Shown here: piece by piece, positions 24,517 through 33,928 of the stretch
Numbering within the stretch: the stretch's first letter is position 1
How the letters are laid out: each line of letters opens with the position of its first letter
Assembly (NCBI GenBank): GCA_022792175.1
Contig: JAAWAN010000023.1
Location: 1 to 64,000 of the forward strand
Reading direction: 5' to 3'
Length of the DNA stretch: 64,000 nt
From: Provencibacterium sp.
GTDB lineage: Bacteria > Bacillota > Clostridia > Oscillospirales > Ruminococcaceae
Translations under genes and position numbers: made by a program
The notes under the pieces: generated by a model
What the model was told of the DNA's origin: nothing
The model's database searches: none
The model's input: the letters and a program-made list of their open reading frames with translations, nothing else

Positions 24517-27156
24517 TTATTTTTTCATCATTGCACGGAGAATATCAGGAAGCTGCGCCATCACTTCATCAATCCTGAAGATTTCAGTGGCGCCGCCCAT
24601 CGCGCTGTCCGGCCGGCCGCCTCCGGAGCCGCCCACCCGGGAGGTAATCTCCTTGACAAGCTTGCCGGAATGAATCCCCTTCTCAATCGCTTTTTTGGTC
24701 GCACCGACCGCGATCGATGCCTTATTGTCACTGGTTGAGTAGAAGATAGCTACTGCATCCTCGCGTATCTCGCGCGCCCGATCAATCATCTGGCGGAGCA
24801 CATCCGGCTTGACGCCCGCAAAGCCCGCGACCAGCAGGGTAGTACCCTCCACTTCCGCCGCATTCTCAAACAGATCCTTCACCTGGCTGGCCGCTATTTT
24901 GCTTTCCAGCTCAGCAATCCGATGGTCCTTTTCGCGGCTTTCCGCGCTGAGCGCGCGCAGCTTCTGCGGCAGCTCGGCGGTATTCTGCAGCTTCAGTACG
25001 CCTGCACACTCCTCAAGCATGGCATCCACGCTCCTCAGCAGCTGGTAAACGCCATAGCCGGTAGCCGCCTCAATGCGGCGCACGCCCGCTGCAACCGAGG
25101 ACTCGCTGACAATCTTAAAAAGCCCGATGCACATGGTATTTCCCACATGGGTGCCGCCGCAAAGCTCAATGGACTTTCCGCCCATGCTGCAAACCCGAAC
25201 GATATCGGCATATTTCTCGCCAAACAGGGCCATCGCCCCTGTTTTCTTCGCCTCTTCCACCGGCATTTCCCGAATCTCTACCGGCAGCGCCGCAAAAATC
25301 ATCTCGTTGACCAGCTGCTCGGTCTTCTCAATCTGTTCCGGCGTCATCGCCTCAAAGTGGGAAAAGTCGAAGCGGCAGCGGGTTTCGTTCACCATTGAGC
25401 CCGCCTGGTGCACGTGAGTTCCCAGCACCTTTCTCAACGCATACTGCAGCAGGTGGCAGGCGGAATGGTTCCTGCGGATAGCCTCGCGGCGCTCTGTATC
25501 CACCTGCGTTTCTACCTCGGCTCCTACCGAGAGCTGGCCGCGCAGCAGCGTACCGATATGCAGCGTATAGCCGGTCGCAGACTTTTTGCAGTCCTGCACC
25601 TCAAACAGGCTGTCGCCGCAGCGGATAACGCCTGTATCCCCTACCTGTCCGCCGCTCTCAGCATAAAACGGCGTAGAGCGCAGCACCAGAACGCCCTCCT
25701 GACCTTCTGTCATCTGCTCGACGCGCGCATCTCCGCAGACAATAGCCATCACCATCGCATGGCCGCAAAGTGTGCTGTAGCCGGTAAACTCCTGCGGCTC
25801 GCTGAGGTCTGCCAGCAGGTCGCTCCCCCAGGAGGAGCCTCCCTGCGCCTCGCGCGCTCTGCGCGCACGCACCCTCTGCTCATGCATCAGCTTCTGAAAG
25901 CGCTCTTCATCAATCGAAATCCCCTTTTCCTGCACAATCTCCCGCGTCAGATCGATGGGGAAGCCAAAGGTATCATAGAGCTTAAAGGCCTGCTCGCCGG
26001 AAAGCATCTTTTCCATGCGGGTGTCCAGCCGGTCAATGAGCTGGAACAGCACATCCATTCCCTGATTGAGCGTACGGGAGAAACGCTCCTCCTCGGCAGA
26101 AATAACCTTGGCGATATAATCGGCATGCTCGGAAAGCTCCGGATAGGCGGTGCGGTTTTCTGCTATTACCGTCGCCGCTACCTCATGCAAAAACGGCCGG
26201 TCGATTCCTAAAAGCTTGCCGTGCCGAGCGGCGCGGCGCAGCAGACGGCGCAGCACATAGCCCCGTCCCTCGTTTTCCGGCAGAATGCCATCGGCAATCA
26301 TAAAGGTGGTTGAACGGATATGGTCGGTAATCACGCGCAGGGAGATATCCGTCTTGTCATCTGCCCCATATTCCACCCCGGCAATGCGGGAAATGTGCTT
26401 CATGATGTTCTGAACAGTATCCACCTCAAAGAGGTTTTCCACCCCCTGCATGACACAGGCAAGCCGCTCAAGGCCCATGCCGGTATCAATATTCGGGTGC
26501 TCCATCGGAGCATAGTTTCCCGCCCCATCCGAATCAAACTGGCTGAAAACGATATTCCAGATTTCCACATACCGGTCGCAGTCGCAGCCGACATGGCAGT
26601 CCGGGCTACCGCAGCCCTTCTCCGACCCGCGGTCAAAATAAATTTCCGAGCAGGGGCCGCAGGGGCCGCTGCCATGCTCCCAGAAGTTATCCTCCTTGCC
26701 CAGGCGCACCATGTGGCTGGGGTCAACGCCGATCTCCTTCGTCCAGATATCGTAGGCCTCGTCATCATCCAGATAGACCGAAACATGCAGCTTCTCCTTC
26801 GGAATCCTCAGCACCTCGGTAAAAAACTCCCAAGCCCAGCCGATCGCTTCGCGCTTAAAATAATCGCCGAAGGAAAAGTTGCCGAGCATTTCAAAATAGG
26901 TGCCGTGCCGCGCCGTGTGGCCGACCCGCTCGATATCCGGCGTCCGGATGCACTTCTGGCAGGTGGTGACCCGCTTGTTCGGCGGGGTTTCCAGACCCAG
27001 AAAATACTTTTTCATCGGGGCCATGCCGGAATTAATCAAAAGTAAGCTCGGATCCCCCTGCGGAACGAGCGGAAAGCTCGGCAGCCGGGTATGGCTCTTC
27101 CCTTCAAAAAAGGAGAGAAATTTTTCTCTCAGGTCGTTTACCGATGTCCATTCCAT
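24517..27156 (-). CDS. alaS: Alanyl-tRNA synthetase
   Basis: Class II synthetase of 879 residues that charges tRNA-Ala. The catalytic core has FLSFFEGKSHTRLPSFPLVP, GMAPMKKYFLGLETPP and GNFSFGDYFKREAI; the editing domain carries the zinc-binding HSACHLLQYALRKV and CGGTHVGNTMCIG; the C-terminal C-Ala domain includes GGSGGGRPDSAMGGAT. The start ATG has AGGAGG nine bases upstream. Expression is predicted to respond to uncharged tRNA-Ala through the T-box leader upstream. Confidence 0.97.
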   Translation of the reverse strand: MEWTSVNDLREKFLSFFEGKSHTRLPSFPLVPQGDPSLLLINSGMAPMKKYFLGLETPPNKRVTTCQKCIRTPDIERVGHTARHGTYFEMLGNFSFGDYFKREAIGWAWEFFTEVLRIPKEKLHVSVYLDDDEAYDIWTKEIGVDPSHMVRLGKEDNFWEHGSGPCGPCSEIYFDRGSEKGCGSPDCHVGCDCDRYVEIWNIVFSQFDSDGAGNYAPMEHPNIDTGMGLERLACVMQGVENLFEVDTVQNIMKHISRIAGVEYGADDKTDISLRVITDHIRSTTFMIADGILPENEGRGYVLRRLLRRAARHGKLLGIDRPFLHEVAATVIAENRTAYPELSEHADYIAKVISAEEERFSRTLNQGMDVLFQLIDRLDTRMEKMLSGEQAFKLYDTFGFPIDLTREIVQEKGISIDEERFQKLMHEQRVRARRAREAQGGSSWGSDLLADLSEPQEFTGYSTLCGHAMVMAIVCGDARVEQMTEGQEGVLVLRSTPFYAESGGQVGDTGVIRCGDSLFEVQDCKKSATGYTLHIGTLLRGQLSVGAEVETQVDTERREAIRRNHSACHLLQYALRKVLGTHVHQAGSMVNETRCRFDFSHFEAMTPEQIEKTEQLVNEMIFAALPVEIREMPVEEAKKTGAMALFGEKYADIVRVCSMGGKSIELCGGTHVGNTMCIGLFKIVSESSVAAGVRRIEAATGYGVYQLLRSVDAMLEECAGVLKLQNTAELPQKLRALSAESREKDHRIAELESKIAASQVKDLFENAAEVEGTTLLVAGFAGVKPDVLRQMIDRAREIREDAVAIFYSTSDNKASIAVGATKKAIEKGIHSGKLVKEITSRVGGSGGGRPDSAMGGATEIFRIDEVMAQLPDILRAMMKK

Positions 27157-27263
27157 TTTCTTTATCCTCCTAAACCTCTTTTGCCGCCTGGCAATAAATC
27201 ACTGTTAAAGCCTTTCCTGTATCCGACAGACCACCCTTTTGCGATTAAGCCGCAAACAGATAT

Positions 27264-27573
27264 AGACAAAAATAAGCTGCCGCCCCCCAAACTAGGGACG
27301 ACAGCTCAACCAGCTACCGCGGTACCACCCGAATTGCACGGCTTTTTTGCCGCACCTCTTTGCCTGCTTAACGCACAGATACGCCGCAGCTCATCGCTGC
27401 AGAACTTGGGGATGGCCTTCCCGCCGATTCCGGCGCGCACCTTTCAGCCAATGGGCGCGCTCTCTTTATCCGGTCTGACGCGGGGTTCTTTCCCGTCACC
27501 GTCTTTACTTTGTTATTAATTTTTCTGCTGAGAACCGGGGAACTCAGGGAAACATAATCGGTCCCTCTTCAAT
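27264..27573 (-). promoter_or_regulatory. T-box riboswitch leader of alaS
   Basis: The minus-strand leader contains the T-box sequence AATTCGGGTGGTACCGCGG at 27335-27317, the antiterminator bulge that pairs with the tRNA acceptor end. Upstream is a Stem I with AGAGAGCGCGCCC and the loop sequence TTGGCTGAAAGG. The competing terminator follows: AGCTGTCGTCCC pairs with GGGGGCGGCAGCT (27306-27275), then TTATTTTTGTC. A GCC triplet at 27416-27414, within GAAGGCCA, is the best candidate alanine specifier, but this placement is tentative. Confidence 0.9.
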
Positions 27574-27580
27574 GCTCTTT

Positions 27581-27609
27581 ATTTTATCGCGTTTAAAAAG
27601 GATTGTCAA
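27581..27609 (-). promoter_or_regulatory. Sigma-A promoter of alaS
   Basis: TTGACA (27609-27604) and TAAAAT (27586-27581) with a 17-nt spacer on the minus strand. The expected start near 27574 gives a leader of about 418 nt that contains the whole T-box. The 141 nt from 27610 to 27750 contain no gene. Confidence 0.85.
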
Positions 27610-27750
27610 CTGTCAATTCGCTTTCTCCGCAGTAAATTCCCAGAAAAACAACCTTCATGGGCGGCAGATGTCCGCCTGTGAAAAAAGCAGCTGGAAACTT
27701 GCAGGAAGGCAACGCTGGTGCTCCTGCTCATCAAGCACTCATTCCCGGTT

Positions 27751-29187
27751 TTAGCAATTCTCTTCTGCCTTGGCAGGCCGCTTTTTGGAAGCAAGCAGCG
27801 CACGGAAGGCCGGAAGGGCCTTCTCCCCCTCCGGAGTGATGGGCTTGACCCATTTACCGGAATTCATATACCAGATCACCAGAAAGAAGCGGATATAATC
27901 ATCCATATAGACGCAGATAAACACCGCGGCAAAGGGAAGATGCAACACGAGGCCGGACAAAATCATTGTGGGGACGGTAAACAGATACATACAGACAATC
28001 TCTACAACCGTACCGAACATCGATTCCCCGCCTGCGCGGAAACTGTCGTTGCAGATCCAGTTGCAGGTGCGCATAGTGGCAGCAACCACAAAAATGACCA
28101 GCATCTGCCTGCCATATTCCAGCGCCTGCGGCCCCAGGCCGAAGATGCCGAGCAGCGACTCGCGGAAAATGACCTGAAGAATGCAGATGCCGAACACCAC
28201 CAGTGGACACAGAAGGGCAAACTGCTTGGCCTGCGTATAACCCTTTAAATGGTTTCCAGCCCCAATCTGAGAGCCCACCATGACGGCGCTCGCATTGGTA
28301 AACCCGCGGAAAAAGGAGAAAACGATCCCTTCAATCACCCGGAAAACCGCCATTGCGGCAATTGCCATTTCGTTTTGCCGGCCGACGACGATATTGATAA
28401 TCATAAACCCGATTCCCATAAAGATTTCATTGGCGGCAATGGGCAGGCTTTTCCCGAAATACTGCCGCATAAAATCGCGGCTCCAGCACAGGTGCTCCCA
28501 GCTGATGCGCAGAAACGGGCGCTGCTTATCATAAAAACAGTAGCTGATAAGCAGAACCGCATTGACAAGGCTGCTCGCAAGCGTCGCGGCGGCGGCTCCC
28601 ACCACGCCCATGGCGGGCAGGCCGCAGTGTCCATAAATCAGCATCCAGTTTAAGGAGGTGTTGGTTATCAGAGAAGCAATGGAAGCATACAGCGGCACCC
28701 GCACCTGCCCGGTACTGCGCAGCAGGCCGCTCAGAGCCATGGATAATATCTGCAGCGGCATGGCGAAGCCAAGAAGACGCAGATAAGGAGCTGCAATCTG
28801 CCGGATACTCTCCTTATCGGTATAGATGCTTAGAATCTGCTCCGGAATCAGAATAGCTGCCAGAGCGAACAGCAGGGTAATGCCCAGCATGCAGCTGGTT
28901 GTCAGCCCGAAGGAGCGGCTGATTCCCTTCTCGTTTTTCACTCCCCAGTACTGTGCATAAAAAATCGTTCCGCCATTAAAAAAACCGAAAATAGCGCTCA
29001 CCAGCAGCGAGGCGGCATACTGGGAACAGATTCCCACCGCTGCTACCGCCAGCTCCCCTTGAGAGCCGATCATCATGGTATCCACCATACTGCCGGAGGT
29101 GGTCAGCAGGTTTTGCAATGCAATAGGCAGGCCAATAGCTGTGGCCTGCCTGTAAAATGCCTTATCGCCCAGCAAGGGAGTTTTCAT
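27751..29187 (-). CDS. MATE family efflux transporter
   Basis: 478-residue membrane protein with twelve predicted helices in two related halves, as in MATE cation-coupled drug and metabolite exporters. Visible features are the N-terminal ATAIGLPIALQNLLTTSGSM, MVDTMMIGSQGELAVAAVGI, and the second-half NEIFMGIGFMIINIVVGRQ and NASAVMVGSQIGAG. The substrate cannot be predicted. It follows spoIIR by 49 nt and is the last gene of this minus-strand group. Confidence 0.9.
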   Translation of the reverse strand: MKTPLLGDKAFYRQATAIGLPIALQNLLTTSGSMVDTMMIGSQGELAVAAVGICSQYAASLLVSAIFGFFNGGTIFYAQYWGVKNEKGISRSFGLTTSCMLGITLLFALAAILIPEQILSIYTDKESIRQIAAPYLRLLGFAMPLQILSMALSGLLRSTGQVRVPLYASIASLITNTSLNWMLIYGHCGLPAMGVVGAAAATLASSLVNAVLLISYCFYDKQRPFLRISWEHLCWSRDFMRQYFGKSLPIAANEIFMGIGFMIINIVVGRQNEMAIAAMAVFRVIEGIVFSFFRGFTNASAVMVGSQIGAGNHLKGYTQAKQFALLCPLVVFGICILQVIFRESLLGIFGLGPQALEYGRQMLVIFVVAATMRTCNWICNDSFRAGGESMFGTVVEIVCMYLFTVPTMILSGLVLHLPFAAVFICVYMDDYIRFFLVIWYMNSGKWVKPITPEGEKALPAFRALLASKKRPAKAEENC

Positions 29188-29236
29188 AGCATTTCCTCTC
29201 TCATCCGTCTTGCACCGGGCGCATAGCTGCGGCGCT

Positions 29237-29869
29237 TCAACTTTCCAATCTGCCGCCCTCTTCTTTGCCGAAAGCGGCCTTGCAACCTTCTATCCATTCA
29301 ATGATTTTAAAGCGCGGCTCATAGACCGGGCTTTTTTCAGCCACTTCATCTGAGCGAAGGGAGCTTAGCTGTTCAGAGGAGGCCGCACTGTAAACGCAGA
29401 CGGGCGGATAGAGCACGCACCACCAGTTGTGCCCTGCCGCGCTGCCGATGCGCACCTGCACGGCATCATACATCCCGGCGGGCAGGGTGATATCCCCATA
29501 GCTGCGTGTTTCAAAATACATCCGCACCTGCCGCGCCTGCACCGGATAATCGCAGTCATCTGCAGCAATCACCCGGCGCGCCGTCTCCTCCATCTGCGGC
29601 AGCAGCGCGCTCAAGCGCGCCTGCGCCTGCCGCTTATCGCCGGCAGCGCCCAGCTGCTCCCCGAATTGCTCCAGAAGAGCATCGCGCACCTCCAGCTTTA
29701 TCTGCTGATCGCAAGGCTCATCGGAGTGCGCCAGAATATGCAGGCGCACCACCGAATCGCGCAGCTCCCCGCAGCCTTCTGCAAAGGCCGAAAGAGCGGC
29801 GGAGCCGATTGCAAAAAACAGGCCCGCCATCAGCGCCAGCTCCCACTTATACAGTTTCCCATTCTTCAT
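29237..29869 (-). CDS. spoIIR: Stage II sporulation protein R
   Basis: SpoIIR is the secreted signal made in the forespore that triggers SpoIIGA to process pro-sigma-E in the mother cell. After an N-terminal signal segment (LALMAGLFFAIGSAALSAFA) the domain shows SVVRLHILAHSDEPCDQQIK-type sequence, KLEVRDALLEQF, VRMYFETRSYGDITLPAGMY, and HNWWCVLYPPVC, all diagnostic. I use ATG 29869, with GAGGAAA upstream, rather than the TTG at 29902. Its presence indicates a spore-former. It follows ispE after 172 nt without a clear promoter. Confidence 0.93.
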   Translation of the reverse strand: MKNGKLYKWELALMAGLFFAIGSAALSAFAEGCGELRDSVVRLHILAHSDEPCDQQIKLEVRDALLEQFGEQLGAAGDKRQAQARLSALLPQMEETARRVIAADDCDYPVQARQVRMYFETRSYGDITLPAGMYDAVQVRIGSAAGHNWWCVLYPPVCVYSAASSEQLSSLRSDEVAEKSPVYEPRFKIIEWIEGCKAAFGKEEGGRLES

Positions 29870-30041
29870 ATGTATTTCCTCATCCTTTTTCCTTTTTTGC
29901 AAGGACAGTATGGGAGAAAAAAGGGCACTGTATACAGAAAAGAATAAAAATATTTTCGGCTTTCATTTTATCTGTCCCGGAATAAAGCGAGCTGCTCTGA
30001 AAGCGGAGTGATGGCTGCCGGTGTTTTCTTTTCAGCCGGCC

Positions 30042-30926
30042 TCAGTCTACAATGCGCGCGCCAAAGCGGGTCGGATGGGTGATAAAAACCGCTCCCGCCT
30101 CAGTCAGCAGCTTGCGGTGTGCCCGGCGGACAGCGCGCTTATTATTAAACAGGCCGATGACCGCACTGCCCGAGCCGGTCATCGAGGCGCCCAGCGCGCC
30201 GCAGGAAAGCATAAGCTCTTTAAAACGGTTAATTTCCGGCAGGCCGCTGACCTGTTCGAGAACATTGGACATGCTGCCGGCAACGGCCAAAAGCTCCCCC
30301 TCTTCCAGAGCAGATACCAGCGCCTCGGTATCCGGATGTCTCTTTTCCCCCAAATACCGGTCGTATCTTCGAAAACTGCTGACAGTGGAAAGACCCGTTT
30401 CCGGTTTGGCAATCAAAATCAGGCTCTCCTCACTTAGCGGGGACAGCGGTGTAAAGATTTCCCCTACCCCTTCGCAGAGCACTGTTCCTCCCCGGATGCA
30501 GAAAGGAACATCCGCACCAACCTGCAGGCCGATTTCGCAGAGCTTTTCCAGGGAAAAGCCGGTTTGATACATCCGGTTAAGGCCGATTAAGGTGGCAGCC
30601 GCATCCGAGCTGCCGCCGCCGAGGCCCGCCTGCATCGGAATATTTTTAATAATCTCCAGCCTGACCGAATAGTTTTCTATCCTGGCGGCCTGAAAAAAAG
30701 CAGATGCTGCGCCAAAGGCCGTATTGGTAGTATCGCAGCTGAGCTGCTCGCGATCGCATTCAATGAAAATCCCCCGATAGTCTCCCTCGCTGATGAGCAG
30801 ATAATCATAGAGGCTCACCGTCTGCATGACCGACCGAAGCAGGTGATAGCCATCCGCACGCACACCGGTGATATCCAGCGAAAGATTCACCTTGCACGGT
30901 GCGCTGACAACAAGCGGCTTTCCCAT
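30042..30926 (-). CDS. ispE: 4-diphosphocytidyl-2-C-methyl-D-erythritol kinase
   Basis: GHMP kinase of the MEP isoprenoid pathway that phosphorylates CDP-methylerythritol. The 294-residue protein has APCKVNLSLDITGVRADGYH at the N-terminus, the ATP loop PMQAGLGGGSSDAAATLIGL, and the C-terminal GALGASMTGSGSAVIGLF. The ATG at 30926 follows AGGAGG by five bases; the longer frame overlaps the DUF362 gene. The ispE-spoIIR neighbourhood is common in Clostridia. Confidence 0.95.
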   Translation of the reverse strand: MGKPLVVSAPCKVNLSLDITGVRADGYHLLRSVMQTVSLYDYLLISEGDYRGIFIECDREQLSCDTTNTAFGAASAFFQAARIENYSVRLEIIKNIPMQAGLGGGSSDAAATLIGLNRMYQTGFSLEKLCEIGLQVGADVPFCIRGGTVLCEGVGEIFTPLSPLSEESLILIAKPETGLSTVSSFRRYDRYLGEKRHPDTEALVSALEEGELLAVAGSMSNVLEQVSGLPEINRFKELMLSCGALGASMTGSGSAVIGLFNNKRAVRRAHRKLLTEAGAVFITHPTRFGARIVD

Positions 30927-30961
30927 AAAAACCTCCTCTTTTTCTGAAAAGATAAAGGACC

Positions 30962-32113
30962 CTACAGCCGGAACGCCCAGAACCGGCGGACAACTACTGC
31001 TTTGACCGGACACATCTCATGGCAGCAGTAGCAGCGGATGCAGCCTTTGCCGGCAATACGCGCTTTCCCCTCCCGCACCGAGATAATCTGTGCCGGGCAG
31101 CTTTGTGCGCACTTTCCGCAGCCAACACAGCGCCTGCGGTTAATGGCCGGCCGCGGACTGGCCAGCGCACCCGCTGCCGTGCGAACGGCCGGGCGCAGCG
31201 GCGCCGGGAACCTGTCCAGAAAATCCAGAGACTTGCTGCACGGCGCCTTAAATCCGGCAAACGGCCCAATTTTGTCTCCGTAGAGCAGCAACTCCTCTTC
31301 TGTGGGGACTAAACCCCACTGCCGGGCCACCGTTATCATCCTGACCTCGGGCAGTCCCAAAAGCGGACAAAGAGCAGCATCCAGCGCGAAAGGGCTACGG
31401 GAACCCGCCAGAAAGCCGGTATGGTATGGCTCCCCGCTGGAAGGGCCATCCCCCTGCATCGACTCTATCGCGTCTATAATCGTAAAGGCCGGAGAAAGGG
31501 TCTCTGCCAGCTCAACCAGCATTTCACTGAAGGCAGTCTCCTCCGGGAAGCGGTAATGCAGCTCCGGCTTTTGCAGGCCGGGCACACAGCCAAACAGATT
31601 TTTTACACCAGCGGAAAGCACGGTCATGCAGTGGGTTTTCAGCTTGGGAAGGTTGATGACCAGATCTGCCTTCGCCACCGGGCGCAGAATGTTAAAGCTT
31701 TGGCAGCACTTTTTCCGGCGAGAGGGAATCTCGACCGATTCAAAATCATCGTTTAAACGAATTTTAGCCGCATGGGCGGCCTCCTGCATCCCGCAGTCCT
31801 GATAGATGCCCTCCAGCGCACTGCGGGTATAAGGGCCTCCGGGGCTCTCGGCCAGTATGACCTCTCCCGCCCCCAGCGCCAAAAGCTCCTCGGCCACACA
31901 GCGCACCAGCATTGGGTGAGTAGTAGTCGCCTGCTCGGGAGAACGGCGCATAACCAGATTTGGTTTTAAAACCACCCGCATTCCTGGGCGCACCGCCTGC
32001 CCCAGCTCCAGCAGCAAAAACTGGCGGCGTACCGCCTGCAGAATCGTTTCATAGCGGTAGTCTCCGGCGGCAGTAAAGGCAACGGTTTTTTCCCACTCTT
32101 TTTTTTCGCTCAT
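30962..32113 (-). CDS. DUF362 protein with C-terminal 4Fe-4S ferredoxin domain
   Basis: 383 residues. The DUF362 part includes GMRVVLKPNLVMRRSPEQ, TTHPMLVRCVAEELLALGA, and VINLPKLKTHCMTVLSAGVKN (cited in part). The C-terminus carries two cysteine clusters, CVGCGKCAQSCP and CIRCYCCHEMCPVKA, for two 4Fe-4S centres. Family members are uncharacterised iron-sulfur proteins. It lies between an aminotransferase (4-nt gap) and ispE. Confidence 0.9.
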   Translation of the reverse strand: MSEKKEWEKTVAFTAAGDYRYETILQAVRRQFLLLELGQAVRPGMRVVLKPNLVMRRSPEQATTTHPMLVRCVAEELLALGAGEVILAESPGGPYTRSALEGIYQDCGMQEAAHAAKIRLNDDFESVEIPSRRKKCCQSFNILRPVAKADLVINLPKLKTHCMTVLSAGVKNLFGCVPGLQKPELHYRFPEETAFSEMLVELAETLSPAFTIIDAIESMQGDGPSSGEPYHTGFLAGSRSPFALDAALCPLLGLPEVRMITVARQWGLVPTEEELLLYGDKIGPFAGFKAPCSKSLDFLDRFPAPLRPAVRTAAGALASPRPAINRRRCVGCGKCAQSCPAQIISVREGKARIAGKGCIRCYCCHEMCPVKAVVVRRFWAFRL

Positions 32114-32117
32114 CCGT

Positions 32118-33293
32118 TCACCCCTTCTGCTCGCGGATAAACTCCTCTATCCGCGCCAGAGCGGTCACCAAATAACTGACCGAATAAGAATAGGAAACCC
32201 GGACATGCCCCTCCCCGGAGGCACCAAACGCCGTTCCGGGAATAACTGCCACCCGCTTTTTGTACAGCAGCTTCTGACAGAATTCCTCGCTGCTCAGGCC
32301 GGTCGAACGGATGGAAGGAAAGACGTAAAAGGCTCCTTCAGCTTCAAAGCAGTCCATTCCGATGCGGTTAAAGCCCTCTACGCACAGCCGGCGGCGCATA
32401 TCGTATTCCTGCGCCATCTTTTCAATCTCTGCATCACAGGTCCGCAGTGCGGCGATGGCAGCATACTGGCTGGTGGTGGGCGCGCACATGATGGCGAACT
32501 GATGGACCTTGAGCATCTGCTTAATGACCGGGGCGGGCGCACAGGCATAGCCCAGCCGCCAGCCGGTCATGGCATAGGTCTTGGAAAAGCCGTTAATCAA
32601 AATAGTGCGCTCGCGCATCCCCTCTATCGAGGCGATGGAAACATGCTTTTTCTCCCCATAAGTAAGCTCGGCATAGATTTCATCCGAAAGGACGAAAACC
32701 TCCGTATCGCGCAGAACATCCGCAATTTTCTCCAGCTCCTCCCGGCGCATAACCGCGCCGGTCGGGTTATTGGGAAAAGGGAAAATCAGCAGCTTGCTGC
32801 GCTCAGTGATATGGGCGCGCAGCGCCTCGGGTGTGAGCTTAAAGCCATCCTCCTCCCGGGTGGGGATGGGAACCACCTTCGCATGCATCAGCCGGGCGAT
32901 GGGCGCATAGGCCACAAAGCAGGGCTCAGGAATGAGCACTTCATCGCCGGGGTTGATCAGCGCGCGCATGCAGATATCAATGCCTTCACTGCCGCCGACG
33001 GTGACGATGACCTCATCCTTCGGGCTGTAGCTAAGAGAAAAGCGGCGAAGAAGGTAGCGGGTGATCTCCTCCTTGAGCTCGGCGAGTCCGGCGTTGGCGG
33101 TATACCAGGTCCGGCCGCGCTCGAGCGAATGGATACCCTCCTGGCGGATGGCAAACGGAGTCATAAAGTCCGGTTCGCCCACCCCCAGGGAAATCACGTC
33201 CTTCATCTCGCTGGCGATATCGAAAAAACGGCGGATACCGGAAGGAGGGATATCCTGAACGGTGCTGGAAAGCAGCTTTTCATAGTCTATCAC
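32118..33293 (-). CDS. PLP-dependent class I/II aminotransferase
   Basis: 391-residue fold-type I aminotransferase. Conserved blocks are ISLGVGEPDFMTP, YTANAGLAELKEEI, FPNNPTGAVMRREEL, VLSDEIYAELTYG, and the PLP lysine in ILINGFSKTYAMTGWRLGYA. It most resembles the PatA/aspartate-type group of Firmicutes; the amino acid substrate is not certain. Its GTG start overlaps the stop of the Lrp gene by 4 nt, which suggests co-translation and that the regulator controls amino-acid metabolism. Confidence 0.9.
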   Translation of the reverse strand: MIDYEKLLSSTVQDIPPSGIRRFFDIASEMKDVISLGVGEPDFMTPFAIRQEGIHSLERGRTWYTANAGLAELKEEITRYLLRRFSLSYSPKDEVIVTVGGSEGIDICMRALINPGDEVLIPEPCFVAYAPIARLMHAKVVPIPTREEDGFKLTPEALRAHITERSKLLIFPFPNNPTGAVMRREELEKIADVLRDTEVFVLSDEIYAELTYGEKKHVSIASIEGMRERTILINGFSKTYAMTGWRLGYACAPAPVIKQMLKVHQFAIMCAPTTSQYAAIAALRTCDAEIEKMAQEYDMRRRLCVEGFNRIGMDCFEAEGAFYVFPSIRSTGLSSEEFCQKLLYKKRVAVIPGTAFGASGEGHVRVSYSYSVSYLVTALARIEEFIREQKG

Positions 33294-33769
33294 AGCATCG
33301 TTACCTCTCTTTCGTCGTTATCATCCTCGCTGCAGATGACCACCCCCCGCTCCTTGTAACGGCGCAGCACAAAGTGGGTGGCCGTTGAAAGGACCGAATC
33401 GAGCGGTGAAAGACGGTGAGCGACAAACATGGCAATATCGCGAAAGGATTCTCCCGAAACGGTCAGCGCCAGATCATAGCCGCCGCTCATCAGATAAACG
33501 GTTTCCACCTCAGGAAACTCCATGATCGTTTTGGCAATTTCCTCAAAGCCATAGTCCCGCTTGGGAGAAACCTTAAGCTCAATCAGAGCGCTGACATAGT
33601 TGCGCTCGGTTTTTTCCCAATCGATAATCGCGCCATAGGAACGGATTATTCCCTCCCGCTCATAGCGATCAATCTCCCCGGCTACCTCTTCGGGGGACAT
33701 GCCGGTCAGCGTTGCGAGCTGTTCCGTAGAAAGCCGGGAGTTTTCCTCCAGCAGCCGAAGCAGTTTCAT
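33290..33769 (-). CDS. Lrp/AsnC family transcriptional regulator
   Basis: 159 residues. The N-terminal helix-turn-helix is LSTEQLATLTGMSPEEVAGE followed by YEREGIIRSYGAIIDWEK; the C-terminal RAM/AsnC sensing domain has VETVYLMSGGYDLALTVSG and LDSVLSTATHFVLRRYKERG. Such proteins sense amino acids. It heads the operon with the aminotransferase and has a good promoter upstream. Confidence 0.92.
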   Translation of the reverse strand: MKLLRLLEENSRLSTEQLATLTGMSPEEVAGEIDRYEREGIIRSYGAIIDWEKTERNYVSALIELKVSPKRDYGFEEIAKTIMEFPEVETVYLMSGGYDLALTVSGESFRDIAMFVAHRLSPLDSVLSTATHFVLRRYKERGVVICSEDDNDEREVTML

Positions 33770-33804
33770 GATAAGATCGTTCCTTTCCCCAAATAATTAT
33801 TCTC

Positions 33805-33833
33805 ATTATAGCGGATTGCACCGATGAAGTAAA
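33805..33833 (-). promoter_or_regulatory. Sigma-A promoter of the lrp-aminotransferase operon
   Basis: TTTACT (33833-33828) and TATAAT (33810-33805) on the minus strand are 17 nt apart. The expected start is about 30 nt upstream of the lrp ATG, with GGGGAAAGGAAC between as ribosome site. Confidence 0.8.
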
Positions 33834-33865
33834 CGCATTTTTTCCTTTTTCACAGAGAACGGCCG

Positions 33866-33889
33866 AAAAAAGGAAGGACGAAGCTTCCT
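33866..33889 (-). terminator. Weak minus-strand terminator upstream of lrp
   Basis: On the minus strand AGGAAG and CTTCCT flank a seven-base loop and are followed by TTTTT. It would stop transcripts arriving from the dnaD side before the lrp promoter. The stem is only six base pairs. Confidence 0.4.
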
Positions 33890-33913
33890 GCAGGTGCGTA
33901 TAGCAGAAAAATA

Positions 33914-33922
33914 TGCTATAAT
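33914..33922 (+). promoter_or_regulatory. Extended -10 promoter of the candidate small RNA
   Basis: TGCTATAAT is a perfect extended -10 element. The -35 region at the expected distance is poor, which is common for TGn promoters. It faces the hairpin array that starts ten bases later. Confidence 0.6.
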
Positions 33923-33928
33923 AAACGC

